Notes: a model not told the origin generated them from the letters alone. Positions 13,641 to 20,781 are shown, numbered from the stretch's first letter. The stretch is 20,781 nt of DNA from DATKYV01 sp035528275 (GCA_035528275.1 DATKYV010000221.1:1-20781); one strand, 5' to 3'. A program made the numbers and translations.

Positions 13641-14606
13641 CTAGCGAGCAGCCTTGAAGATTTCCGTTTGAGGGAAAAAGGCCTTCAGGTCGTCAAGGTA
13701 AGCCACAAAATGAGTGAGAGGACTCGGAGTCTCGCTTTCCACGCGCGCTGAGTTTGTCTTACGGTCGTAAACAATCGTCAGCCTGTGCCCGCCGATTTCT
13801 TCTCGAAGTGGAGCGCGCGGCTTCTTTAACTCCGAATAGGGATAGATCCGGGTGGCCTCTCCGATGGCAACCAGCAGCGCCGGCTTGCGCGGGAAGGGAT
13901 GATCCGCGTATGGGTCTTGCTTGTAGTCCCGCTTGTGCCCGGTGACGAACCAAAGGACGCGAGTCTCCGGGTGCTTCTTCCTCCAGGCGTCCCACGTCGT
14001 GTTCTCGGCCGGCAGTACCTTGAGCCGGGCGCCGGCGAGTGGTCCGGTCACAGCCTCGGAAAGTAACTGCGACCACAGGCTGCCGGTCTGCCGATCAAAA
14101 AGGAGGAGGTTACGCTTGTAGAGGAGTCCGGACACGCCGAAGTCGTATCGCCTGCCGCTGATCACCGGGTCGTAGACCACGCCCGAGCCGCACAGCGGTC
14201 ACCAGCTCACCAGGACAACCCTACCTCCCACCCGGTCGTTCACCAATTCATGCCAATTGAGAATGGCGACGGGGTAGGCCTTGGCTTCTCCGTTCAGGAG
14301 AACTCCCAGCACGCGATCGTGCTTGCGGAGGAGCCGGTCGGCTTGATCTTTCGAAGTGAACTCCGGGTCATCGAGCGCCGGAATGCCGTCGCGCGGCGGG
14401 CCGCCGCCGAGGATCTCGGAGATGGGAATTGTGTGACGCGTTACGTCGAACGGCTCTTTGCCCTTCCCCCCGGAGATGAAACGCGGGCTGTCGTCTGCGG
14501 TCACCGTCTGTGCGGGCATAGGCGGGACGCTCAACGCGACCCATAGGAATACGGCGGCGAGAACCACCGACGCGGCGACGAGTCTTTGCGCCACCTCTAC
14601 ACACAC
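13641..14606 (-). CDS. DUF3179-family protein, probable selenoprotein (in-frame UGA at residue 136)
   Basis: Read through one UGA (14201-14199), this frame encodes 321 residues of a complete DUF3179 protein. It has an N-terminal signal or anchor (VAASVVLAAVFLWVALSV), then PISEILGGGPPRDGIPALDDPEF, GEAKAYPVAILNWHELVND, VVLVSW-U-PLCGSG, FGVSGLLYKRNLLLFDRQTGSLWSQ and TTWDAWRKKHPET, all family hallmarks in order. Family members normally have Cys-Pro-Leu-Cys at this point; here the first Cys codon is UGA (Sec136) and the second is Cys139. The sequence is open and well conserved on both sides (135 and 185 codons), against random decay. A SECIS-like hairpin follows the UGA. It is likely an exported thiol/selenol protein of unknown reaction. 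The start is GTG 14606, or GTG 14594; neither has a strong ribosome binding site. It lies 63 bases after the FG-GAP gene, probably in one transcript. Standard gene callers would report two fragments, 14199-14606 and 13641-14180. Confidence 0.8.
14155..14198 (-). promoter_or_regulatory. Candidate bacterial SECIS element
   Basis: Starting right after the UGA, CCGCUG (14198-14193) pairs with CAGCGG (14160-14155). Inside, UCGGGCGU (14186-14179) pairs with ACG-A-CCCGG (14173-14165), with one bulged A, closing a GGUCU apical loop (14178-14174). The loop begins 21 nt after the UGA; by my count E. coli fdhF has the same GGUCU loop starting 19 nt after its UGA. Folding was done by eye. Confidence 0.7.
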
Positions 14607-14669
14607 CTCGCGAATTGGATGCCTGGCGGTTGGAAATGGTTCAAGGAATGCAGGCGGATGATGGGTTTT

Positions 14670-15905
14670 CTACGGCAGGTTCTCATACCACTTCACATTT
14701 CCGGTTGATGCGCCGATGGCAACGATGTCCGGGCGCCCGTCGCCGTTCATATCGGCGATGGCGACACCGGCCGCGGCCATGTTTGTGTCGAGCGTCCGCC
14801 GTTCCCACTTCCCGCCCGATGCGCCCGCGGCGGTGTAAATGCACAGGCTGGTCCCGAGACCCCGGTAGCCGGCCACGATTTCGTCATTTCCGTCGCCGTC
14901 CAGGTCGGCGCAGCTCAGGGCGTGACCGTCCCGAAAAGTGTCATCAATTACTCGCCGGCTCCAGAGCCCGCCTTGCTTGGTTTCGGAATAGACCACGACC
15001 TGCTCGCCGTGCCAGGGCTCGATGGTGGCGAGAAAGCGGCGACCTCGGATTCGGCCCACGGCAATCTCGCTTGCCCCACGACGCGGCCGCGAGGCTTGGT
15101 CGCCTTCGCCGAGGCGGGTTTTCGTCCAGCGGAGATCCGCGCCGCGCCCGCTCGACTTGAAGAGGTGAACACCCTCAAAACTCGCCGTCAGGATTTCATC
15201 GCGGCCGTCGCCGTCCCAATCCAAGACGTTGATGCCATGGATGACGGTCAGCGAATCGTCAATCAGGTGCGACGCCCACGTGCCCGGCTCAGCGTCACTC
15301 GCCGAGACGTGACCGCGGAGAAGCATCTCCGGCATCTCGTACCAAGTGAGCGGCGCGCCCACGTCATAATTGGGAGCTTCGGCACCGTAGCCGAGCAGTG
15401 GCGCATCAACCAGTTCCAGGCGCCCGTCGCCGTCGAGGTCGGCCCAGTGCAAACGATGCGACGTGGGGATTCTCCCGATCATCCGCGGCGACCATTCCAC
15501 CTCGGAGGCGCGGGGAGGTTGCGCCCACCAGATGTCACCCCCGTTTCGACTGTCTCCCAGGGCGAATTCGGTGGCGAGGGCGATTCCCCGGGCGGGATTC
15601 CCCTCCTCAAGAAGCGGCGCCAGGCTGATGTTCCGGGCGGTCTGGGTGGTAATCAATCGAGCTTCCCACGAAGGGTTTTCGTACCACGCGACGATACTCT
15701 CCACCGAACTCAGGCCCAGGATATCCGGCCTCCCGTCCCCATTCACATCCGCCACCGCCACCTGATAGCCATGGGGGATTTCCGCCACCGCGTGGGCTCG
15801 CCAGCGGAGCACCTCTTCACCGCCCCCCGGCATATTCCATCCGCTGGCCCCATACACCAGCGCAAAAGAGCCCGCCGCGATTCCGACCAGGAATGCTCTT
15901 CTCAT
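14670..15905 (-). CDS. FG-GAP/VCBS repeat protein
   Basis: A 411-residue exported protein with a short signal peptide (RRAFLVGIAAGSFALVYG). It carries at least five calcium-binding FG-GAP motifs of the DxNGDGxxD type: DVNGDGRPD, DLDGDGRLE, DWDGDGRDE, DLDGDGNDE and DMNGDGRPD. Together they suggest an integrin-like beta-propeller. Such proteins bind surfaces, carbohydrates or other proteins outside the cell; no catalytic domain is visible. ATG 15905 is chosen because it puts the signal peptide at the N-terminus, although the ribosome binding site is weak; the frame is open back to 16007. It is divergent from leuC and lies 63 bases upstream of the DUF3179 selenoprotein candidate, suggesting co-transcription. 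A very long plus-strand frame over this gene is an antisense extension of leuC. Confidence 0.85.
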   Translation of the reverse strand: MRRAFLVGIAAGSFALVYGASGWNMPGGGEEVLRWRAHAVAEIPHGYQVAVADVNGDGRPDILGLSSVESIVAWYENPSWEARLITTQTARNISLAPLLEEGNPARGIALATEFALGDSRNGGDIWWAQPPRASEVEWSPRMIGRIPTSHRLHWADLDGDGRLELVDAPLLGYGAEAPNYDVGAPLTWYEMPEMLLRGHVSASDAEPGTWASHLIDDSLTVIHGINVLDWDGDGRDEILTASFEGVHLFKSSGRGADLRWTKTRLGEGDQASRPRRGASEIAVGRIRGRRFLATIEPWHGEQVVVYSETKQGGLWSRRVIDDTFRDGHALSCADLDGDGNDEIVAGYRGLGTSLCIYTAAGASGGKWERRTLDTNMAAAGVAIADMNGDGRPDIVAIGASTGNVKWYENLP

Positions 15906-16076
15906 GAGAATCAGCTTCGAAGACTCCGAAGTAATGTTTCCCGACGACGGCATTCTGACACATCTGGCGACCGCGGGAGGGGTTTTCCCAACCCTCCACG
16001 GCGTCATGACTCCCGGGTCGCTCGCGTCGCCATCAAACGCGGGGGAATCTGGCTTTCAAAGGCCAGGGCGGTGACG

Positions 16077-16082
16077 TATAAT
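16077..16082 (+). promoter_or_regulatory. Candidate -10 box for leuC
   Basis: A perfect TATAAT lies 48 bases before the leuC ATG. The -35 region (TTTCAA near 16054) is poor, so only the -10 element is supported. Confidence 0.4.
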
Positions 16083-16130
16083 TCTCACGCAGGGCAAGCG
16101 GGACTGAAACATAAAGCCGGGTCTGTAACT

Positions 16131-17552
16131 ATGCCGCCACGCACGATGTACGAGAAGATCTGGGACGCGCACCTCGTCCAGGAAGAGCCGGGGAAGCCGG
16201 CTTTGATCTACATTGACCGGCACCTCATCAACGAGGGTACCTCCGCGCAGGCGTTTTCAGGTTTGAAGCTTGCGGGGCGCAAAGTGCGCCGCCCCGACCT
16301 GACGTTTGCGGTGATGGACCACTCGGTCCCCACCCGGAACCGCCAGCTTCCGTTGTTGGACAACGTTGCCGCGGCACAGTTCGAAGCCCTCGAACGGAAC
16401 TGCCGGGAGACGGGCGTGCTGCTTTTCAACATGCACGATCGGAACCAGGGCATCGTTCACGTCATCGGGCCGGAGCTGGGTATCACGCAGCCTGGGCAGA
16501 CCATCGTCTGCGGGGACAGCCACACGTCCACGCATGGGGCGGTGGGCACGCTGGCTTTCGGCATCGGCACCAGCGAAGTCGAGCACGTCCTGGCCACGCA
16601 GTGCCTGTCGCAGTTCAGGTCGAAGACCATGCTGGTGTGCGTGGACGGGCGGCGCTCTCCGGGCGTCACGGCGAAAGACATCATCCTGGCCATCATCGGA
16701 AAGATCGGAATCGCCGGCGGCGTGGGCCACGTCATCGAATACGCCGGGGAGGCCATTCGCGCGCTTTCCATGGAAGGCCGCATGACGGTCTGCAACATGA
16801 GCATCGAGGGCGGAGCGCGCGCCGGCATGGTGGCCGCGGATGAGACGACGTTTGCCTACGTCGAAGGCCGGCCGTTCGTTCCCCGCGGAAAAGATTTCCA
16901 GGTTGCCGTCGACCACTGGAAGACCCTCGCCTCCGATCCGGGGGCGAAGTTTGACCGCGTCGTCGAGCTCGACGCCTCAAAGATCGCGCCGCAGGTGACC
17001 TGGGGCACGAATCCCGGCATGGTCACCGACGTTACCGGCCGCGTGCCGGACCCCGCCTCGTTCAGCGATCCCGGAGACTGCAAGGCGGTTGAACGGGCAC
17101 TGGCATACATGGACCTCAAACCCGGAACGCCTCTGGTGGATATTCCCCTCGACCGCGTCTTCATCGGCTCCTGCACGAATTCGCGCCTCGAAGACCTGCG
17201 GGTCGCGGCGCGCGTCGTGGCGGGCAAGAAGGTCGCCCCGACGTTGAAAGGGGCGCTGGTGGTTCCCGGCTCCCGGCGAGTGAAGGCGATGGCCGAAGAG
17301 GAAGGTCTCGACAAGATTTTTCTCAACGCGGGATTCGAGTGGCGCGACGCGGGATGCAGCATGTGCATTGGGATGAACGACGACGTGCTCCCCAGCGGCG
17401 AGCGCTGCGCCAGCACTTCAAACCGCAACTTCGAAGGCCGCCAGGGCAAGGGCGGCCGCACGCATTTGGTAAGTCCCATGATGGCCGCCGCGGCGGCGAT
17501 TGCCGGCCACTTCGTGGATATCCGAGAGTGGGACGCGGACAACGTGAAATAG
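16131..17552 (+). CDS. leuC: 3-isopropylmalate dehydratase large subunit
   Basis: A 473-residue LeuC, the [4Fe-4S] subunit that isomerises 2-isopropylmalate to 3-isopropylmalate in leucine biosynthesis together with LeuD. The three cluster cysteines are Cys348 (GSCTNSR), Cys409 and Cys412 (CSMCIGMN), almost the same positions as in E. coli LeuC. Other landmarks are YEKIWDAHLV near the start, MDHSVPT, CGDSHTSTHGA and FGIGTSEVEHVLATQ. ATG 16131 gives the usual short head before YEKIW; ATG 16146 is a possible alternative, and neither has a strong ribosome binding site. leuD follows after 58 bases. This is the bacterial LeuC type rather than the shorter archaeal/HacA type. Confidence 0.96.
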   Translation: MPPRTMYEKIWDAHLVQEEPGKPALIYIDRHLINEGTSAQAFSGLKLAGRKVRRPDLTFAVMDHSVPTRNRQLPLLDNVAAAQFEALERNCRETGVLLFNMHDRNQGIVHVIGPELGITQPGQTIVCGDSHTSTHGAVGTLAFGIGTSEVEHVLATQCLSQFRSKTMLVCVDGRRSPGVTAKDIILAIIGKIGIAGGVGHVIEYAGEAIRALSMEGRMTVCNMSIEGGARAGMVAADETTFAYVEGRPFVPRGKDFQVAVDHWKTLASDPGAKFDRVVELDASKIAPQVTWGTNPGMVTDVTGRVPDPASFSDPGDCKAVERALAYMDLKPGTPLVDIPLDRVFIGSCTNSRLEDLRVAARVVAGKKVAPTLKGALVVPGSRRVKAMAEEEGLDKIFLNAGFEWRDAGCSMCIGMNDDVLPSGERCASTSNRNFEGRQGKGGRTHLVSPMMAAAAAIAGHFVDIREWDADNVK

Positions 17553-17556
17553 CCTT

Positions 17557-17604
17557 TTGTCCATAGTCTCTCGTCATTTGCGACGGACTACGGACAACGG
17601 ACAG
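17557..17604. repeat. Inverted heptamer repeats between leuC and leuD
   Basis: TTGTCCATAGTC (17557-17568) and GACTACGGACAA (17586-17597) form an inverted repeat with one mismatch. The arms read as 7-base units: TTGTCCA, TAGTCTC and TCGTCAT forward, and CGGACTA, CGGACAA and CGGACAG in reverse. The last unit forms part of the leuD ribosome binding site. Confidence 0.65.
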
Positions 17605-17610
17605 GAAACA

Positions 17611-18252
17611 ATGCAACCCTTCGTCAAACACACTGGCTTGGTGGCGCCCCTCGATCGCGTGAATGTGGACACGGACCAGATGGTGCCCAAGCAGTTCCTC
17701 AAGCTCATCACCCGCGAGGGCTACGGCCGATTCCTGTTCTACGATTGGCGCTACCTTGAGGGCGAAAAGCCCAATCCCGATTTCGTTCTGAACCAACCGC
17801 GGTACAAGGGCGCTTCGGTTTTGCTGGCGCGGGCGAACTTCGGCTGCGGTTCGAGCCGCGAGCACGCCCCCTGGGCGATTCTCGACTACGGTTTTCGCGC
17901 CATCATCGCGCCGAGCTACGCCGACATCTTCTACAACAACTGCTTCAAGAACGGCATCTTGCCGGTAACGCTGCCCGACGCGCAGATGGATGAGCTGTTC
18001 CGGCGCACGGAGCAAAACGAGGGATACCGGCTGACCGTGGACCTCAAGACGCAGACGATCACCGACGAAAGCGGACTCAAGATCTCATTCGAAATCGACC
18101 CCTTCCGTCGTGAGTGCCTGCTGAAAGGGCTGGACGATATCGCCCTTTCGCTGCGCTTCGAAGACAAGATCGCCACTTATGAGAAGGCGCACGCGCCGTC
18201 CGCCATGATGTACGAGCCCGTGGATAAGGCTCTGTCCCGCGCACAAGAATAG
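17611..18252 (+). CDS. leuD: 3-isopropylmalate dehydratase small subunit
   Basis: A 213-residue LeuD, partner of LeuC in the second step of leucine biosynthesis, in the cytoplasm. Diagnostic segments are DRVNVDTDQMVPKQFLK, LLARANFGCGSSREHAPWA (substrate-binding loop), DYGFRAIIAPSYADIFYNN and NGILPV. The length is close to E. coli LeuD (201 aa). ATG 17611 has AGGAAA just upstream and gives the standard N-terminus; the longer in-frame start at 17557 would translate the repeat between the genes and is rejected. It forms an operon with leuC. A heptamer repeat array follows about 50 bases after the stop. Confidence 0.96.
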   Translation: MQPFVKHTGLVAPLDRVNVDTDQMVPKQFLKLITREGYGRFLFYDWRYLEGEKPNPDFVLNQPRYKGASVLLARANFGCGSSREHAPWAILDYGFRAIIAPSYADIFYNNCFKNGILPVTLPDAQMDELFRRTEQNEGYRLTVDLKTQTITDESGLKISFEIDPFRRECLLKGLDDIALSLRFEDKIATYEKAHAPSAMMYEPVDKALSRAQE

Positions 18253-18300
18253 GCATTCCTGAAATCCCCGCTATTGCCATGGACGCCCAGGGAGCGGAAT

Positions 18301-18356
18301 TGGTCCTTGGTCCTAGGTCCCTTGTCCGTTGTCCTTTGTCCGTGGTCAGTAGACAG
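18301..18356 (+). repeat. Eight tandem heptamers after leuD
   Basis: Units in order are TGGTCCT, TGGTCCT, AGGTCCC, TTGTCCG, TTGTCCT, TTGTCCG, TGGTCAG and TAGACAG. TTGTCCG is the exact complement of the CGGACAA unit between leuC and leuD, so one repeat family lies on both sides of leuD. Confidence 0.8.
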
Positions 18357-18426
18357 ATTTCGGCAGCGAATTGTTCAGCGCGATTTGCTTGCTGTGACAC
18401 ACGGCTCAGGCCCGACCAGGGAGATA

Positions 18427-18468
18427 TTCTGCCTTCTGCCTTCTGCCTTCTGCCTTCTGCCTTTTGCC
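18427..18468 (+). repeat. Tandem TTCTGCC heptamer, six copies
   Basis: Five perfect copies of TTCTGCC (18427-18461) are followed by one with a single change, TTTTGCC (18462-18468). The array ends eight bases before the stop codon of the rhomboid gene and may vary in copy number between strains. Confidence 0.92.
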
Positions 18469-18475
18469 TACTGTT

Positions 18476-19405
18476 CTACAGCGGCCGGTTGATTTGCAGG
18501 GCCATGAGGACGAAAGAGCCGGCGATGATGAGGACGGAAATCAATGCCAGGGTGTTCCAGAGCTTGTCGCTCCGCCGGGTGGTCGGTTCGCCTTCCGGGA
18601 GTAAGTAACCGAGCAACGCCCCCGAAGCGAGCCCGCCGATATGCGCGGCGTTGTCAACGGCGAAGAACAATCCAAAAACGAAAATGTAAATCACCCAGCG
18701 CCAGAGCTGGCTCCGGATATCTTTCCCCAGGCTCCCGTGGTGGAAGCTCGCCCCGATGAGAACACCAATCAAGCCCAGCACCGCGCCCGAAGCCCCAACG
18801 GAATTCCCCATGGGGTTCCACAACTGGCTCAGGATGAATCCGAAGATTCCAGTGACCAGATAAAGGACGATGAACTTGGTCGTCGTAAACATCGACTCGA
18901 CCGTGGGACCCAGATCGAACAGGCACCAGAGGTTGAAGCCGATGTGCAACAGTCCGGCGTGGAGAAACATGGCCGTGACCAGCCGCCACCACTCTCCCGC
19001 CATGACTGCCGGCCCGAACTTGGAGCCCAGCCGGAACAACACATAGCCGTCGATCCCTCCCATCGACGGGCTGGCCCGCAATTCGGCTGACGCGGCGCTC
19101 TGCGTCAGATACCAGGCAACGGCGTAGAAAAACACGTTGGCCGCCACCAACACGGACGTCGCTGTGGATGGAATAGGGATCAGCCCACCCAGAGCACGCC
19201 CCGGAGTCGCCCCGGCGCGCGCTCGCGCCGGCTTGGTGGACGCGCCGCACAGGGGGCACTCGGCAGCGCCGCGGTCGATCAAACCGCGGCAGTTGGGGCA
19301 CATGCGATGGGCCGTCTCATAAGACTTCTCGCCCAAGCCCAGCGCCGCGCGCAAGGCGGATTTGACCCGATTCCACTTGAACCAGAAGCGCGGTGGTAGG
19401 CCCAT
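18476..19405 (-). CDS. Rhomboid-family intramembrane serine protease with zinc ribbon
   Basis: A 309-residue protein. A short zinc ribbon (Cys36, Cys39, Cys50, Cys53; CPNC and CPLC) precedes a six- or seven-helix rhomboid domain. Catalytic Ser206 lies in GASGAVLG and His255 in DNAAHIGG; the HIGFN segment (Asn158) supplies the oxyanion residue. All key residues are present, so it should cleave transmembrane substrates within the inner membrane; the substrate is unknown. Gly-rich helix packing (SGALLGYLL) is typical. I chose ATG 19405, preceded closely by AGGGGAG; an upstream in-frame TTG at 19432 has no ribosome binding site. It is transcribed alone on the minus strand, convergent with leuD, and divergent from the RlpA cluster. 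Confidence 0.9.
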   Translation of the reverse strand: MGLPPRFWFKWNRVKSALRAALGLGEKSYETAHRMCPNCRGLIDRGAAECPLCGASTKPARARAGATPGRALGGLIPIPSTATSVLVAANVFFYAVAWYLTQSAASAELRASPSMGGIDGYVLFRLGSKFGPAVMAGEWWRLVTAMFLHAGLLHIGFNLWCLFDLGPTVESMFTTTKFIVLYLVTGIFGFILSQLWNPMGNSVGASGAVLGLIGVLIGASFHHGSLGKDIRSQLWRWVIYIFVFGLFFAVDNAAHIGGLASGALLGYLLPEGEPTTRRSDKLWNTLALISVLIIAGSFVLMALQINRPL

Positions 19406-19486
19406 GCTCCCCTGAGGACGCCAAAGTTCCAAATCCCAAAAGCAAAATTATACCGCAGGCTCCGCCGCCGCCCGCCGGAATTCTGT

Positions 19487-19515
19487 TTGTGAACCAACGC
19501 GCCGTTGACTAGAAT
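19487..19515 (+). promoter_or_regulatory. Candidate promoter of the small-gene/rlpA/HIT cluster
   Basis: TTGTGA (19487-19492) and TAGAAT (19510-19515) are 17 bases apart and lie 28 bases before the GTG start at 19543. Confidence 0.5.
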
Positions 19516-19542
19516 AGCGCCCGAGCTCCGACGGAGGTCACC

Positions 19543-19713
19543 GTGAACTTTGAAGAGGCGGGCCGGGCGGTGGATCGAGAGGTGGCGAAACTTCTGGATT
19601 ATCTCGACCGCGAAGTGAAACCCGCCACACGCCAGGAAATGGCCAAGCTGCTGCATCGGGCATCCGAGCGGCTGAAGAAGCTCGCGGTCGATTTGGAAAA
19701 GACGGAATCCTGA
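19543..19713 (+). CDS. Small helical hypothetical protein, 56 aa
   Basis: A 56-residue protein starting with GTG, easily missed by length cut-offs. GGAGG lies five bases before the start, and a promoter-like pair lies 28 bases upstream. The sequence (MNFEEAGRAVDREVAKLL..., ending RLKKLAVDLEKTES) is entirely helical and strongly charged, with a coiled-coil-like pattern. I do not recognise the family. Only four bases separate its stop from the rlpA start, which implies translational coupling. Confidence 0.65.
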   Translation: MNFEEAGRAVDREVAKLLDYLDREVKPATRQEMAKLLHRASERLKKLAVDLEKTES

Positions 19714-19717
19714 AATC

Positions 19718-20473
19718 ATGCCCCAGCATATTTCCAGCAAGCCCCGGTCGCGTAAATTCCGTACGATTCTGCTGCTGGCGATGGCGGCCGGGGCGTTTCT
19801 GTTTTCCGGCTGCCACCGTCGCCGGCAACCGGCCACCGTTCCGCCTCGTCCCCCGGCACCCATTATTCAGGGAGAACAGGGGCTTGCCTCCTGGTACGGC
19901 CACCCGTACCACGGACGCCGGACTTCGAGCGGAGAAATCTACAACCTGCACGACACGACCGCCGCCCACCGGACGCGTCCCTTCGGCACACGGGTCAGGG
20001 TCCACAACCTGGAAAACGGCCGCAGCGTCACGGTGCGCATCAACGACCGCGGGCCGTTCGTCGCGGGGCGGATTATTGACCTCTCCAACGCCGCAGCCAA
20101 GGCCATCGGCATGTCCGGGCTTGCCCCGGTGAGGCTGGAGATTCTCAGCTTGGGAACGAACGCGGCCGCTCCACCCGCCACGCCCACGGGCCCGCGTCCG
20201 AGCCAGGGGGCGGCCTCCCTGCCCCAACCGTTGGTCGATGCCTTCGCCGTGCAGGTGGGCGCCTTCACCGACCGCCGCAATGCGGAAGCTCTGCGCGACG
20301 CCATCTCCCCACACTTCGGGCCGGTCACGATTCAAACCTTCAACAGCGGCAACGGGATTTTCTATCGGGTGCGCGTGGGGAACGAGAAGACCGAGCAGGG
20401 CGCGCGCGCCCTGGGCGAGAAATTGCGGGACGCGGGTTTCGCCGACGAGACTTTCGCCGTCAGATTGGACTAA
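19718..20473 (+). CDS. rlpA: RlpA-like septal ring lipoprotein with SPOR domain
   Basis: A 251-residue envelope protein. A lipoprotein signal ends at Cys32 (LFSGC). A double-psi beta-barrel RlpA domain covers about 53-145, with GLASWYGHPYHGRRTSSGE and the INDRGPF plus RIIDLSNAAAKAIGM signature; members of this family act as lytic transglycosylases on glycan strands lacking stem peptides. A Pro-rich linker leads to a C-terminal SPOR domain (about 172-251, FAVQVGAFTDRRNAEALRD) that binds denuded septal peptidoglycan. Domain order and length match RlpA. It follows the 56-aa gene by four bases and is followed by a HIT-family gene 13 bases later. A role in daughter-cell separation is inferred from the family. 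Confidence 0.9.
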   Translation: MPQHISSKPRSRKFRTILLLAMAAGAFLFSGCHRRRQPATVPPRPPAPIIQGEQGLASWYGHPYHGRRTSSGEIYNLHDTTAAHRTRPFGTRVRVHNLENGRSVTVRINDRGPFVAGRIIDLSNAAAKAIGMSGLAPVRLEILSLGTNAAAPPATPTGPRPSQGAASLPQPLVDAFAVQVGAFTDRRNAEALRDAISPHFGPVTIQTFNSGNGIFYRVRVGNEKTEQGARALGEKLRDAGFADETFAVRLD

Positions 20474-20486
20474 TCCTCTATTATCA

Positions 20487-20781
20487 ATGCAAACTTGCCT
20501 CTTCTGCCGCATCATCGAGCGCCGCGCTCCCGCCAAGATCGTCTACGAAGACGACCATGTGGTGGCGATCGAGGACATCCATCCGCAGGCGCCGGTACAT
20601 TTATTGATCCTGCCGCGCAAGCACCTGGCCTCGCTGCGCGAGGCCTCGGCGGAGGACGAGCCGCTGCTCGGTCGGCTACTGACTGTCGCGGCGCAATTGG
20701 CTCGGGAGCGCCAGCTTGACGCGAAGGGCTACCGAACGGTCATCAACACCGGTTCGCTCGCCGGCCAATCGGTGTTTCACG
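20487..20781 (+). CDS. HIT-family protein, 3' end cut by window
   Basis: The first 98 residues of a histidine-triad nucleotide hydrolase or transferase (Hint/protein-kinase-C-inhibitor type). Visible landmarks are CLFCRII with a CxxC zinc pair at residues 4-7, YEDDHVVAIEDIHPQAPVHLLILPRKH, and NTGSLAGQSVFH at the edge. The window ends within the histidine-triad motif itself, so the catalytic residues cannot be checked. The family hydrolyses AMP-linked small molecules in the cytoplasm. It probably belongs to the same transcript as the RlpA gene. Confidence 0.88.
   Translation, partial: MQTCLFCRIIERRAPAKIVYEDDHVVAIEDIHPQAPVHLLILPRKHLASLREASAEDEPLLGRLLTVAAQLARERQLDAKGYRTVINTGSLAGQSVFH

Noticed and set aside
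13641..14180. DUF3179 gene as two separate genes or a pseudogene
   Set aside because: The split is a single UGA at a conserved Cys with intact sequence on both sides and a SECIS-like hairpin. The second piece would start inside a domain, without a ribosome binding site.
14922..16130. A 403-codon plus-strand extension upstream of leuC
   Set aside because: It lies antisense to the FG-GAP gene, has no family match, and leuC has its normal start at 16131.
1..20781. CRISPR array, rRNA or integrase
   Set aside because: No regularly spaced repeats of CRISPR length, no rRNA core sequence and no tyrosine or serine recombinase frame were seen.

Overview
The window is about 20.8 kb of GC-rich bacterial DNA. 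The gene content suggests an uncultured soil- or sediment-type Acidobacteriota: a DmsE/MtrB porin-cytochrome pair, an FG-GAP protein, a DUF3179 protein, a zinc-ribbon rhomboid, a Tat-exported amidohydrolase, and heptanucleotide repeats between genes. This placement is inference; there is no rRNA or other phylogenetic marker in the window.

Layout. 1-3.0 kb: a GT2 glycosyltransferase (-), a BON/glycine-zipper lipoprotein (+) and osmC (-), the last two converging on a strong shared terminator. 3.2-5.5 kb: a lower-GC membrane protein of unknown function (-), a 98-bp nested inverted-repeat element, and a Tat-signal amidohydrolase with a histidine-rich tip (+). 5.5-6.6 kb: an AT-richer intergenic stretch and a secreted Gly-rich protein (-). 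6.6-9.3 kb: an accessory-looking segment of four small genes (unknown 68-aa protein, Xre-type regulator with coiled coil, Cys/His-rich protein, excisionase-like HTH) with recurrent TAGGCTAG sites and an unusual density of CTAG. 9.4-9.8 kb: a membrane-anchored HMA metal-binding protein (-). 10.4-13.6 kb: a two-gene operon for a decaheme c-type cytochrome and its MtrB/PioB outer-membrane barrel, the parts of a conduit moving electrons across the outer membrane.

13.6-15.9 kb (-) holds an FG-GAP repeat protein followed by a DUF3179 protein, and this is the most interesting part of the window. The DUF3179 frame is interrupted once, by UGA at 14201-14199. The UGA sits exactly where the family normally has the first Cys of its CPLC motif, giving U-P-L-C. 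Immediately downstream the mRNA can fold into a hairpin with a GGUCU apical loop about 20 nt after the UGA, closely resembling the E. coli fdhF SECIS. I read this as a selenoprotein rather than two genes or a pseudogene.

16.1-18.3 kb: leuC and leuD (leucine biosynthesis), with heptameric repeats between and after them. 18.4-20.8 kb: a zinc-ribbon rhomboid protease (-), then a forward cluster of a 56-aa helical protein, an RlpA/SPOR lipoprotein and a HIT-family protein cut by the window end. The selenocysteine machinery (selA, selB, selC, selD) is not in the window, so the recoding claim depends on the rest of the genome.
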